A stretch of DNA of 64,000 nt from CAVUOA01 sp963742955 (lineage in GTDB: Bacteria; Bacteroidota; Ignavibacteria; Tepidaquicellales; OLB5), in the NCBI GenBank assembly GCA_963742955.1, contig CAVUOA010000009.1, positions 620,001 through 684,000 on the forward strand, written 5' to 3'. The notes beneath the pieces are model-generated. The model ran no database searches, was not told the origin of the DNA, and worked only from the letters and a program-made list of their open reading frames with translations. This document shows, one piece after another, positions 17,069 to 25,820 of the stretch (position 1 is its first letter; each line of letters begins with the position of its first letter). The position numbers and the translations under genes are program-made.

Positions 17069-17551
17069 TTATTTAAATATATCAAGTATTTTATATTTCA
17101 GCTTGCCCGCAGGTACATCCAGTTCAAATGTATCATTAATTTTTTTCCCGAGCAGCAGTTTGCCCATAGGAGACGTAACAGAAATTTTGTCCTGCTCGAG
17201 GTCAGATTCCTCCGGGGATACAAGCTTATAAACAAATTCCTCTTTTGTTTTAAGGTCAAGGATTTTTACATTATGGAGAATGTATATCTTATCATCAGGC
17301 ATATCATGTGCTGCAATAATTTTAACCCGAGAGAGCATTTCCTCAAGTTTCCTTATTTTAAGCTCAAGGTGCCCCTGCTCGTCTTTGGCAGCGTCATATT
17401 CGGCATTCTCACTTAAATCGCCGTGGGAGCGGGCTTCGGCAATCTTCTCAGCTACAAGTTTCCTTCCGTTAATTTTAAGGTCATTCAATTCCGTTTCAAT
17501 CTCATGCAGCCGCTCTTTTGTCAGATATACAAATGCTGGTTTAGAATCCAT
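17069..17551 (-). CDS. greA: Transcription elongation factor GreA
   Basis: 160 residues, normal length. GreA rescues backtracked RNA polymerase by stimulating transcript cleavage. The N-terminal coiled coil holds the acidic tip in ARSHGDLSENAEYDAAKDEQ (GDLSENAEYDAAK), and the C-terminal domain has the FKBP-like SPMGKLLLGKKINDTFELDV. It begins directly after ribBA ends. Confidence 0.96.
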   Translation of the reverse strand: MDSKPAFVYLTKERLHEIETELNDLKINGRKLVAEKIAEARSHGDLSENAEYDAAKDEQGHLELKIRKLEEMLSRVKIIAAHDMPDDKIYILHNVKILDLKTKEEFVYKLVSPEESDLEQDKISVTSPMGKLLLGKKINDTFELDVPAGKLKYKILDIFK

Positions 17552-18808
17552 TTAGTTCTCCTGATTTTTGTTCACTAATAGTAAGTGACCTAATTTATCG
17601 CGTTTTGTTAATAAATATTTTTCATTTAAAGAATTATACGGAATTTCAATAGGAACTCTTTTTACTATTTCAAGACCGTAACCTTTCAATCCGACGACTT
17701 TCTTTGGATTGTTAGTAAGCAAAATTATTTTTTTGACGCCAAGTTTTCTCAGTATCTGTGCGCCGATTCCGTAATCTCTTAAATCGGCTTTAAATCCGAG
17801 CATTTCATTTGCTTCAACAGTATCTTTTCCTTCGTCCTGTAGTTTGTAAGCCATAAGTTTATTCGCCAGTCCAATTCCTCTTCCTTCCTGCCTCATATAT
17901 AATACTATACCTGTACCTTCTTTTTCGATTATCTGAATAGACCTGTGAAGCTGGTCCTGGCAATCGCATCTTAGTGAACCCAATAAATCCCCGGTCATAC
18001 ATTCTGAATGAACGCGGACAATAATCGGTTTATCCGGATTAATTTTACCTTTTACAAGCGCAAAATGTTCTTTACCGTCAAGCTTGCTTCTGAACAGATG
18101 CATCCTAAAATTACCGAGCTTGGTAGGAAGATTAACATCCACAATTTTTTCAACCATATTCTCTCTCTGAATTCTGTAGTTAATAAGGTCCTTAATGGTA
18201 ATCATCTTAAGCTTATATTTCTTTGCAACCAGTTTTAATTCCGGAAGTCTCGACATTTCACCCTCTTCGTTGATAATCGGACAAAGCACACCTGCGGGAT
18301 AGTGCCCCGCAAGCTTTGCTAAATCAACCGCAGCTTCTGTATGTCCTGCTCTTCTTAAAACACCGCCGTTAGCCGCTTTGAGAGGAAACACATGCCCCGG
18401 TCTGCAAAGGTCATCAGGATTGATGTTTTCATCAATGAGGGCTTTTATTGTTTTGCTTCTGTCCAAAGCCGATTCGCCGGTTGTAGTTCCATGTTTGTAA
18501 TCCACACTGATTGTAAAAGCTGTCTGGTGCAACGCAGTATTAAAAGATGTCATCATGCCTAACCCAAGTTCATCAAGTCTTCCTTCTTCCATTGGAACAC
18601 AAACCAGCCCGCCGGCTTTTTTAATCATAAAATTGACAAGCGCTGTTGTGGATTTCTGAGCCGAGAAAATCATATCGCCTTCATTTTCCCTGTCTTCATC
18701 ATCAACAACAATAATAATCTTGCCTTTTTTTAAATCCTGAACAGCAGATTCTATCGTGCTGAATTTATATGTATTATTAGGTTTGCTTTTCTCTTTTGAG
18801 TTTTTCAT
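17552..18808 (-). CDS. ribBA: Bifunctional riboflavin protein RibBA
   Basis: 418 residues with two enzymes. The N-terminal DHBP synthase makes 3,4-dihydroxy-2-butanone 4-phosphate (signature DDEDRENEGD at 36-45; RPGHVFPLKA; HTEAAVDLAKLAG). The C-terminal GTP cyclohydrolase II opens GTP (RVHSECMTGDLLGSLRCDCQ with the three zinc cysteines; MRQEGRGIGLANKL). Both make riboflavin precursors. A short hairpin (18819-18836) lies before the start; I see no FMN riboswitch. The gene abuts greA. Confidence 0.96.
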   Translation of the reverse strand: MKNSKEKSKPNNTYKFSTIESAVQDLKKGKIIIVVDDEDRENEGDMIFSAQKSTTALVNFMIKKAGGLVCVPMEEGRLDELGLGMMTSFNTALHQTAFTISVDYKHGTTTGESALDRSKTIKALIDENINPDDLCRPGHVFPLKAANGGVLRRAGHTEAAVDLAKLAGHYPAGVLCPIINEEGEMSRLPELKLVAKKYKLKMITIKDLINYRIQRENMVEKIVDVNLPTKLGNFRMHLFRSKLDGKEHFALVKGKINPDKPIIVRVHSECMTGDLLGSLRCDCQDQLHRSIQIIEKEGTGIVLYMRQEGRGIGLANKLMAYKLQDEGKDTVEANEMLGFKADLRDYGIGAQILRKLGVKKIILLTNNPKKVVGLKGYGLEIVKRVPIEIPYNSLNEKYLLTKRDKLGHLLLVNKNQEN

Positions 18809-18930
18809 AAAATAAAATGTCCCGAAAGTACGGGAACAAGAACCGGAAGCATTAACAATTTATTACAATTTCTAAATTCAACGCTTTAAAATAAATAACG
18901 CTTCCACAGTATTTTTAAAATTAAAAGCTT

Positions 18931-19248
18931 TTATTTGCCTTCCGGTGTAAGTCCGATAATTGTAGTAACAGCGCTTTTTTCTATTTTTACTTTTGTGTTA
19001 TCCGAAATCTTAACGAGAACTGTTTTATCTTCCATTCCTTCAACAACGCCGTGCATCCCGCCGGAAGTTATAACTTTATCACCTTTCTTTACCGAATCAA
19101 GAAGCTTCTGTCTTTCCTTCTGTCTTTTCTGCTGAGGTCTCAATATTAAAAAATAAAACACAAGGATTATAAGCAAAAACGGCAGCAATGAACTAAGAAG
19201 ACCAGTCATTGAATCGCCCTGCTGAAGAAATAATAATATGAAATTCAT
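18931..19248 (-). CDS. yajC: Preprotein translocase subunit YajC
   Basis: 105 residues: one N-terminal membrane helix (LLPFLLIILVFYFLILRPQQ) and the cytoplasmic beta domain (VKKGDKVITSGGMHGVVEGM). It assists SecDF-type export. It follows tgt with no gap, as in many bacteria, but secDF does not follow here; ribBA does. Confidence 0.93.
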   Translation of the reverse strand: MNFILLFLQQGDSMTGLLSSLLPFLLIILVFYFLILRPQQKRQKERQKLLDSVKKGDKVITSGGMHGVVEGMEDKTVLVKISDNTKVKIEKSAVTTIIGLTPEGK

Positions 19249-20400
19249 TTAGTTTATTTTACCTTTCTCTTTAAATTCGTTAAGTTTGTATTTCTCTAAA
19301 AATGCTTCTTTAAATTCAGAAAATCTATCCTCAATTATTGCCCGTCTTGAATCCTCCATTAATTTAATGTAAAACCTCAAATTCTGGATAGTAGCAAGCT
19401 GGGCTGCAAGTATTTCATCGCTCATAAACAAGTGTCTTAAATATGCCACTGAAAAGTACTTCGCTGTGTAACTGTCTGTTTCTTCATCAGGCGAGCCGAA
19501 ATTAAACTTATTTTCAAGATTTTTCAGTCTTAACTTGCCCTTTGCTGTAAATACTGTTCCGTTTCGGGCATTTCTTGTAGGCATAACACAATCAAACATA
19601 TCAATACCCCGTTCAATAGCATTCAGTAAATCCTCAGGGGTTCCGACACCCATAAGATATCTCGGTTTTGATTCCGGCATTAAGCCGGTTGTATAGTCAA
19701 CTACATCATACATAACTTCGTTTTCTTCGCCAACTGCAAGTCCGCCTATGGCATAACCGTCAAAATCAAGCTCGCCGAGTTCCTCAGCCGATATTTTTCT
19801 TAAGTCTTTGAATACCGAACCCTGAATTATTCCAAACAAAAATTGTTTATGACCGTAATCAGGCTCTGTATTTTCATATTCAGCTTTGCATCTTTTTGCC
19901 CATGATGTTGTTAACTTTACAGATTCATTGACAACATCATATCCCGAGGAACTTACGAGGCATTCATCAAGCACCATCATTATATCAGAACCAATAGTAC
20001 GCTGAATTTGAATCACTTTTTCGGGAGAGAAAAAATGCAAGCTTCCATCAAGATGCGATTTAAACTCTACTCCCTCATAATTTACAGTTCTAAGTCCCGA
20101 TAAACTAAAAACCTGAAACCCGCCGCTATCTGTCAAAATCGGCTTGTTCCAGTTCATGAACTTATGAAGTCCCCCGCCTTTCAACAGCACATCTTCACCG
20201 GGTCTGAGATATAAATGGTAAGTATTTCCTAAAATAATACCTGCACCTATTTCATCCAGCTCTCTTTGCTCTACTGCCTTAACGGTTGCCTGTGTGCCTA
20301 CGGGCATAAAAATAGGAGTTTGAAAGGTTCCGTGACTTGTTTCAACCTCACAAACTCTTGCCTTGGTTTTGGGATCTTTTGAAAGAACTTTAAAGAACAT
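19249..20400 (-). CDS. tgt: tRNA-guanine transglycosylase lacking the zinc ligands
   Basis: 383 residues, normal for bacterial Tgt, which swaps G34 for preQ1 in tRNAs with GUN anticodons. The general acid D91 (LTDSGGFQVFSL), the nucleophile D270 (FDCVMPTRNARNG) and the GGLAVGE motif are all present. However, the zinc site is gone: where E. coli has C302-x-C304-x2-C307 and H333, this protein has T308, S310, A313 and Q339, with exactly the same spacing (ETDSYTA, then TIQNLRFY for TIHNLRFY). The fold must be held without zinc. It is followed at once by yajC. Confidence 0.93.
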   Translation of the reverse strand: MFFKVLSKDPKTKARVCEVETSHGTFQTPIFMPVGTQATVKAVEQRELDEIGAGIILGNTYHLYLRPGEDVLLKGGGLHKFMNWNKPILTDSGGFQVFSLSGLRTVNYEGVEFKSHLDGSLHFFSPEKVIQIQRTIGSDIMMVLDECLVSSSGYDVVNESVKLTTSWAKRCKAEYENTEPDYGHKQFLFGIIQGSVFKDLRKISAEELGELDFDGYAIGGLAVGEENEVMYDVVDYTTGLMPESKPRYLMGVGTPEDLLNAIERGIDMFDCVMPTRNARNGTVFTAKGKLRLKNLENKFNFGSPDEETDSYTAKYFSVAYLRHLFMSDEILAAQLATIQNLRFYIKLMEDSRRAIIEDRFSEFKEAFLEKYKLNEFKEKGKIN

Positions 20401-20484
20401 TCATTTATTAACAAAAATAGCTATTTATCTTCATAGAAGCAATTTAGAAAAAAATGCAGTTTTAACATCTAAAGTATTGAAAAA

Positions 20485-20907
20485 TTAAGAGATTCTGTCT
20501 CCCGCGAATGATGGAAGCTCTTTTCTTTTAAAAATTGTCAACTTCCTGATTAAATAATATTTAATCAGCAATACCATAATAACAGCTCCGGCAAAATCTG
20601 AAAGCCAATCCCAGAACGAACAATCACGGTTAGGAACAAAATATTGGTGAAACTCATCACTGGCACCGTAAGCGGCACAAAAGACTACCGTGATGATGAA
20701 AACGTTTTTCACCAGATAAGGGTACTTTTCCTGATGAATCATAGATATATAGATTAATGCCGCCAGCAGACCATACACACCCAGGTGAACAATTTTATCT
20801 GCCCCCAAAACATCAATTTTGGGATAAGCATCGGCAGGAAAACTGGACTCAATAAAAATTATTAAGAGCCACAAAATAAAAGGGAAATGATATTTAAAGA
20901 ACTTCAT
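20485..20907 (-). CDS. VanZ-family membrane protein
   Basis: 140 residues with four membrane helices. The typical VanZ signature is spread through DKIVHLGVYGLLAAL and YGASDEFHQYFVPNRDCSFWDWLSDFAGA (the DEFHQ...R...W D...N/D G pattern). VanZ proteins are linked to teicoplanin tolerance in enterococci but most have no known role. It lies in the nnr-vanZ-tgt run with about 90-base gaps. Confidence 0.9.
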   Translation of the reverse strand: MKFFKYHFPFILWLLIIFIESSFPADAYPKIDVLGADKIVHLGVYGLLAALIYISMIHQEKYPYLVKNVFIITVVFCAAYGASDEFHQYFVPNRDCSFWDWLSDFAGAVIMVLLIKYYLIRKLTIFKRKELPSFAGDRIS

Positions 20908-21003
20908 TTAGCTGTTTTAATCAGTTTATTGCAAAGAGTTAATACAAAATCATTATTTAACTGGGTATAACACATCAGGTTTGAATTTCATTCCAAAAAT
21001 AAT

Positions 21004-22593
21004 TTATAAAGATAAAAGAAGTGTCACTGCTTTAGGAATAAATTTTATAATATCCTGCGGCGCGGCTGACTGCTTATTGCCGTATTTCTTAGAATACATT
21101 TGTGAGCACAATCCATGCAAATAGTTTCCGCAAACTAAGGCTGCTGCAGCATCTCCTGTTTGAGAAAATAATGATACAATAATTCCGGAGAGAATATCAC
21201 CCGAACCTGCTGAGGCAAGGTTCTGGTCACCTGCCAAATTAATATAAATTTCACCGTCATTCAAACAGCTTATTGTTGTTTCGGATTTTAATGCAATGTT
21301 AACTCTGTATTTCTTAGTAAATTCGCTTACCATAACAAACCTGTCTGCAAGAATAATACCAGTTTCTGTTCCGGTAAGGCGCGCAAATTCTCCGGGATGA
21401 GGGGTTAAAATAATCTCATTATTAAACCAGCGGTTTTCAAGTACGGAAATGTTTGATGAAAGTATATTAAGCCCGTCAGCATCTATTACGAGATTTTTTT
21501 CACAGCTGTTTATAACCTCAAAAACAAATTCTTTTGTACTGTCATTAGTGGAAATTCCGGGTCCGAGCAAAACCGTATCTGCCCACTCAATGCGCTTTTT
21601 TATTTTATCTAACTGGCCGGCCTTGATTGTGCCTTCGGATGTTTCTTCAAGCTCAACAGTCATAACTTCGAAAAGAGTCTTATTAAATATTTTGCTGATT
21701 GATTCGGGAATAGCGGCAACTACTCCGCCTGACCCGCTCTTTAAAGCAGAAAGCGAACTCATTGCAACAGCGCCTGAAAGCCCCTTAGAACCCCCAATTA
21801 TTAATACTTTTCCGTTGGAATACTTATATGATGTTTTCCTCCTTTTGGGGAATAATTTTTTAACATCTTCCAATTCAACAATATATTTTCTTCCCGAATT
21901 TTCAGAGCTTAACAACCCCTCGTTAATTCCAATTGGTACAACCGATAACTCTCCGCAATTTTCCTTTCCTTCACCAAAAAGCAGCTCGGTTTTGTATGTG
22001 CCCATAGATATTGTTTCATCCGAATTTACTATCGGGTTTACCTGTTCTCCTGACATCAAACCGGAAGGTACATCGAGAGAAACTATTCTCAATTTTTTAT
22101 TCTTAGAACGAATGCTGTTTATTGCTGAAATTGCATTCAAATACTTTTCATCAAGATTCCCTTTTATTCCGGTTCCTAAAATTGCATCTATGAATATAGC
22201 CTTGCTTCTCTTAAGCTTCCTGTCATCAAAGAATTTTAAATCATAAGCGTGAATAATTTCCCCTTTTTCAGATGTGTTTAAAACTTTGTTCAGCATATCA
22301 TAATTAATAAGCGCATCCCCTTTAAGGTTTTCCGGCTCAACTAACTGGACAACACTGACATAAAATCCTTTAATGATTAAATGGCGGGCTAAAGTGTATC
22401 CGTCACCTGCATTATTCCCTTTGCCGCAAATAATATAAATACCGTATTCATCCAGGCGGGGGAAAAGTTCAATTAATTTATCGCATGAATTTTTCCCGGC
22501 ATTTTCCATAAGAACAATAGAAGGCACTTTATCATGGTTGATAATTTTGCTTTCGAGTTCTCTTATTTCGTTAAATGTAAAGGCAGGTTTCAT
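21004..22593 (-). CDS. nnr: Bifunctional NAD(P)H-hydrate epimerase/dehydratase
   Basis: 529 residues. The N-terminal part (about 1-220, ENAGKNSCDKLIE; CGKGNNAGDGYTLARHL) is the epimerase of damaged NAD(P)H. The C-terminal part (about 240-525) is the ADP/ATP-dependent dehydratase, with GGSKGLSGAVAMSS, LTPHPGEFARLTG and the ribokinase-like AGSGDILSGIIVSL. The fusion repairs hydrated NADH/NADPH. It lies between rpe and vanZ. Confidence 0.95.
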   Translation of the reverse strand: MKPAFTFNEIRELESKIINHDKVPSIVLMENAGKNSCDKLIELFPRLDEYGIYIICGKGNNAGDGYTLARHLIIKGFYVSVVQLVEPENLKGDALINYDMLNKVLNTSEKGEIIHAYDLKFFDDRKLKRSKAIFIDAILGTGIKGNLDEKYLNAISAINSIRSKNKKLRIVSLDVPSGLMSGEQVNPIVNSDETISMGTYKTELLFGEGKENCGELSVVPIGINEGLLSSENSGRKYIVELEDVKKLFPKRRKTSYKYSNGKVLIIGGSKGLSGAVAMSSLSALKSGSGGVVAAIPESISKIFNKTLFEVMTVELEETSEGTIKAGQLDKIKKRIEWADTVLLGPGISTNDSTKEFVFEVINSCEKNLVIDADGLNILSSNISVLENRWFNNEIILTPHPGEFARLTGTETGIILADRFVMVSEFTKKYRVNIALKSETTISCLNDGEIYINLAGDQNLASAGSGDILSGIIVSLFSQTGDAAAALVCGNYLHGLCSQMYSKKYGNKQSAAPQDIIKFIPKAVTLLLSL

Positions 22594-22608
22594 GGTACCT
22601 CTCCCCTG

Positions 22609-22627
22609 CCCTCTCCGAAGGAGAGGG
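22609..22627. repeat. Dispersed palindrome CCCTCTCCGAAGGAGAGGG, copy 1
   Basis: Eight-base arms with a GAA loop, between rpe and nnr. Relatives occur at 58810-58851, 59616-59655 and 59687-59705. Confidence 0.7.
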
Positions 22628-22694
22628 AGAAAGAAAATTTGATTTTAGAAAAATTTCAATTTTAAAATGTGAAATATATATTATAAGCGGTAAG

Positions 22695-23354
22695 TCATTT
22701 GTTTAGCATCTTTTTCATCTCTTTAACCGTGCCGGCAGGGTCTTTTGAACCAAATATTGAATTACCGCAAACAAAGACATCAACGCCTGCATCCTGAACC
22801 TTTTTCATATTATCAAGCCCTATCCCTCCATCCATCTCAATAAATGCCTTAGAATCTGTTTCTTTGATTTTTTCTTTCAGCCTTCTTGCTTTGGCAGCAG
22901 ATGATTCAATAAATTTCTGACCGCCGAAACCGGGATTAACGGACATCAGCAAAACATAATCGGCTATACCAAGTATTTCATCAAGCACATCTATTGTGGT
23001 TGCGGGATTCAATACAACACCAGCCTTGCAGCCGTGGTCTTTTATATGATGAATCAAACGGTCAAGATGAAATACAGTTTCGTAATGAACCGAAATCCAG
23101 TCGGCGCCTGCTTCTGCAAAATTTGCAATATATTCCTCGGGATTGGTTATCATGAGATGAACATCAAGCTGAAGGTTTGTTACACTGTTGACATCCTTAA
23201 CCATTTTAGGACCGATTGTTAGGTTTGGTACAAAGTGTCCGTCCATAACATCTAGATGGATTAAATCAGCGCCGGCGGACTCAACTTTTTTTACTTCTTC
23301 AGCAAGCTTTGAGAAATCTGCCGATAATATAGATGGTGCCAGTAAAGGTTTCAT
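22695..23354 (-). CDS. rpe: Ribulose-phosphate 3-epimerase
   Basis: 219 residues, a full TIM barrel. It interconverts ribulose-5-P and xylulose-5-P. Key motifs: APSILSADFSKL, HLDVMDGHFVPNLTIGP (metal and acid Asp), LDVHLMI, MSVNPGFGGQKFI, and the C-terminal MDGGIG with VFVCGNSIFG. It follows the PASTA gene, 66 bases apart, a neighbourhood reminiscent of prkC-rsgA-rpe in Firmicutes. Confidence 0.96.
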   Translation of the reverse strand: MKPLLAPSILSADFSKLAEEVKKVESAGADLIHLDVMDGHFVPNLTIGPKMVKDVNSVTNLQLDVHLMITNPEEYIANFAEAGADWISVHYETVFHLDRLIHHIKDHGCKAGVVLNPATTIDVLDEILGIADYVLLMSVNPGFGGQKFIESSAAKARRLKEKIKETDSKAFIEMDGGIGLDNMKKVQDAGVDVFVCGNSIFGSKDPAGTVKEMKKMLNK

Positions 23355-23389
23355 AAAAATACCAGAGAATTTAAAATTTGTTTTACCGG

Positions 23390-23409
23390 ATTCCCGCCTG
23401 CGCGGGAAT
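23390..23409. repeat. Dispersed ATTCCC-N8-GGGAAT element, copy 1
   Basis: ATTCCCGCCTGCGCGGGAAT between the PASTA gene and rpe. The family also occurs at 25027-25046, 27823-27842 and 62959-62978. Confidence 0.75.
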
Positions 23410-23419
23410 GACAGCAGTA

Positions 23420-24418
23420 TTAAAATTTTGTTCCGTCATTATTCTTATCCGTATCTTTCGGCTTATCAGTCTTTTTCTTCTCATCCTTCTTTAAATCATC
23501 TTTCTTATCTGTCTTCTTATCATCTTTTTTATCGGAGCTCTTTGGCTTATCATCTTTCTTGATTTCGTCTTTTTTATCTTTCTTATCTTTATCCTGAGCT
23601 TTTGGTTTATCTTCCTTATCGAGCTTTTCTTTATCCTGTTTATCTATTTCGTCCAAATTGTTCATTTCATCATTTTCTTCCGGAACCTTTTCCTTAACAA
23701 CTTTATTTATAAACAGGTCAATTCGCTGGTTCTCCTTAGCCATTGTATTTGATTTAGGATACTGGTCAATAACCGCATTAACCGGAACCGAAGTGCTCGG
23801 CTGGAAATTAATTTTACCTATTGCAAACTTATTTTGAAGAATTATCTTCTTAGCTTCTTCAACGTTCTTTCCAATCAGGTCGGGAATCTTCAAATCACCC
23901 GCATCCATTCCGGTTGATACAACAACAGATATCTTAGTCCCTTTTTTAACTTTAGTGCCGGGCTGTTCAACCTGTGAAATTACAATTCCGGGAGGATACT
24001 GTCCCGATGGTTTAGTCTCAACTTCCTGTATCTCAAGGTTTCGCTGCGCCAGCATGAACTTGGATTCTCTGACCGATCTTCCGACAATGTTAGGAACATC
24101 ATACAGTGTTTCTCCGCCGCTTACAATAAGATAAATTCTTCTTCCTTCTTTAACCATCTGGTCAGCCGGAGGATTCTGGTCTAAAATTGTACCAATAGGT
24201 TTTGATTCGTCATACCTTACATCTCCCTGCAATCCCTCCAAATCGGCATCATCAAGCTTTTTTACCGCATCATTAAAATTCATGCCGATTACAGAAGGCA
24301 CTTTGACGAGTGTATCATGCCGTACATACCACGGCATAATAACCGAGTTAAACAGGAATATAAATCCAATAAAAACAACAAATACTATTATAGCTTTTTT
24401 CCACCAGACCATAGCCAA
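23420..24418 (-). CDS. Membrane-anchored PASTA-domain protein without kinase
   Basis: 332 residues: an N-terminal membrane helix (IIVFVVFIGFIFLFNSVIMP), then three PASTA domains (about 38-105, 106-175, 178-240; each with P-x-hhG and the ending 'VSG'/'VSTG'/'NKV' and motifs such as ILDQNPPADQMVKEGRR). The tail from about 250 is a lysine/aspartate-rich repeat (KKDDK, DKKDDKK), probably disordered. PASTA domains bind peptidoglycan fragments or beta-lactams. In kinases such as PrkC they sit outside the membrane, but no kinase domain is present here. It heads the run leading to rpe. Confidence 0.85.
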   Translation of the reverse strand: MAMVWWKKAIIVFVVFIGFIFLFNSVIMPWYVRHDTLVKVPSVIGMNFNDAVKKLDDADLEGLQGDVRYDESKPIGTILDQNPPADQMVKEGRRIYLIVSGGETLYDVPNIVGRSVRESKFMLAQRNLEIQEVETKPSGQYPPGIVISQVEQPGTKVKKGTKISVVVSTGMDAGDLKIPDLIGKNVEEAKKIILQNKFAIGKINFQPSTSVPVNAVIDQYPKSNTMAKENQRIDLFINKVVKEKVPEENDEMNNLDEIDKQDKEKLDKEDKPKAQDKDKKDKKDEIKKDDKPKSSDKKDDKKTDKKDDLKKDEKKKTDKPKDTDKNNDGTKF

Positions 24419-24545
24419 ATATACAAGTTAATGTTTAAAAATAAATGAAAGAAATGAGGATAGTTAATTTAGAGCTTTAATATTGAAACTTAACTTTATT
24501 ATGTGAGTTTAAAAGTTTATTTTTGAGGATATTCAACAGATATCT

Positions 24546-25019
24546 ATGTCAAATCATGAACATTTTATGCAGTTAGCTATCGATAAGGCTAAAGAAGGTA
24601 TTGATGAAGGACAAAGTCCCTTTGGTGCGTGCATAGTTAAAGAAGGAAAAGTGATTTCCTGTGAGCACAATATAGTATGGGAAAGCACTGATATCACAGC
24701 CCATGCAGAAATACACGCAATAAGAGATGCAAACAAAAAGCTGAATTCAATTGAACTTTCGGGATGCGTAATATATTCAACATGCGAGCCGTGCCCTATG
24801 TGCTTTACTGCAATACATTGGGCAAGAATTGATAAAATTTACTATGGTGCAGGAATAGAAGATGCGAAAAAATTCGGATTTAATGAGCTTACAGTTTCTA
24901 ACGAAGTAATGAAAAGCCGCGGCGGCAGTAAAGTCAAAATCGAAAGCGGGTTCATGAAAGAAAAATGCATAGAACTTTTTGAGTACTGGGCAAGTAAAAA
25001 GATTAACAAAGTGTATTAA
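24546..25019 (+). CDS. guaD: Nucleoside deaminase, likely guanine deaminase
   Basis: 157 residues, the length of bacterial small-form GuaD (about 156). Zinc and catalytic residues are the HAE at H53-E55 and PCPMC at 82-86 (C83 and C86). AIHWARIDKIYYGAGIEDAKKFGF is close to guanine deaminases, which make xanthine, rather than to TadA. The substrate assignment is inferred. It is the first + gene after the PASTA gene, divergently placed. Confidence 0.8.
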   Translation: MSNHEHFMQLAIDKAKEGIDEGQSPFGACIVKEGKVISCEHNIVWESTDITAHAEIHAIRDANKKLNSIELSGCVIYSTCEPCPMCFTAIHWARIDKIYYGAGIEDAKKFGFNELTVSNEVMKSRGGSKVKIESGFMKEKCIELFEYWASKKINKVY

Positions 25020-25026
25020 AACAGCC

Positions 25027-25046
25027 ATTCCTGCGAAAGCAGGAAT
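25027..25046. repeat. Dispersed ATTCCC-N8-GGGAAT element, copy 2
   Basis: ATTCCTGCGAAAGCAGGAAT; the arms have compensating C-T/G-A changes, so the stem is kept. It follows guaD. Confidence 0.75.
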
Positions 25047-25104
25047 CCCATAATCATTGCAGTAAAATAATTTTATGAATTAATTTTAACATACATTAAA
25101 CTTT

Positions 25105-25707
25105 ATGAAAAAAACACGATTAATTATTTTATCATTCTTCCTTATTTTCAGCATTCATTTAGTTAAAGCAGATTCACCGCTAACATCAACACCTATCAGC
25201 GATGCGTATAATGATTTAGATATAATTGTTAAAGCGCAGAAAAAAGGCAAAATGACAATGGAATTTGCAAAATTCCTGCATGACGGAGAAAACAGTATTG
25301 ATGAAAAAGCCGCTTTAATAAATGCAATCGGCTGGAGCGTTGACGGCAAAAACAACGCCGAGCTTTTTGCTCAATATATTTTCGGAAAAAAACCGTCAGA
25401 GCTTGAGTTAGAAAATATGAACGGTGATGATTTATTCTGCCTTGGATATTTACAGGCTCTGGATGATTATTTTAATCCAAGCAAATCATTTCCATACTTC
25501 AATGAAGCTGAAAAGAAAATTAATACAAGCCTTACGGTTTCATTAATTCACACTCTTGCAAAAGCGCAGGATATAATGGACGGCGGTGACTGGTGCAAAA
25601 TATGGAATATGACTTACCAGACTTTAAACGATAAGTCACTTCAGCGTGACCTGAGGGAAGGCGCTATTAAGATTATAAAGGATTATATGGTTCTTTATAA
25701 GTGTTAA
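25105..25707 (+). CDS. Exported protein of unknown function
   Basis: 200 residues with a signal peptide (MKKTRLIILSFFLIFSIHLVKA). The rest is mostly helical and acidic (NAELFAQYIFGKKPSELELE; DRLREGAIKII), with two cysteines and no recognised motif. I do not know this family. It ends just before the type IX cargo gene, whose own signal peptide begins about 115 bases later, so they may be separate units. Confidence 0.6.
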   Translation: MKKTRLIILSFFLIFSIHLVKADSPLTSTPISDAYNDLDIIVKAQKKGKMTMEFAKFLHDGENSIDEKAALINAIGWSVDGKNNAELFAQYIFGKKPSELELENMNGDDLFCLGYLQALDDYFNPSKSFPYFNEAEKKINTSLTVSLIHTLAKAQDIMDGGDWCKIWNMTYQTLNDKSLQRDLREGAIKIIKDYMVLYKC

Positions 25708-25820
25708 TAAAACAACCATTAATAAACAATTATTTGCATTTTTTAACCAAAAATTGTAAATTGATTTTGAACATTAATCAAAGTAAATTAGTAGGATTGT
25801 TCAACAATATTACTCAAATA

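Noticed and set aside
18809..18930. FMN riboswitch before ribBA
   Set aside because: Only a small CCCG/CGGG hairpin is present; the conserved FMN-aptamer segments are not seen.
25701..25820. Long N-terminal extension of the type IX cargo gene
   Set aside because: The extra 40 residues have no signal and overlap the preceding gene; the start at 25821 gives a clean signal peptide.
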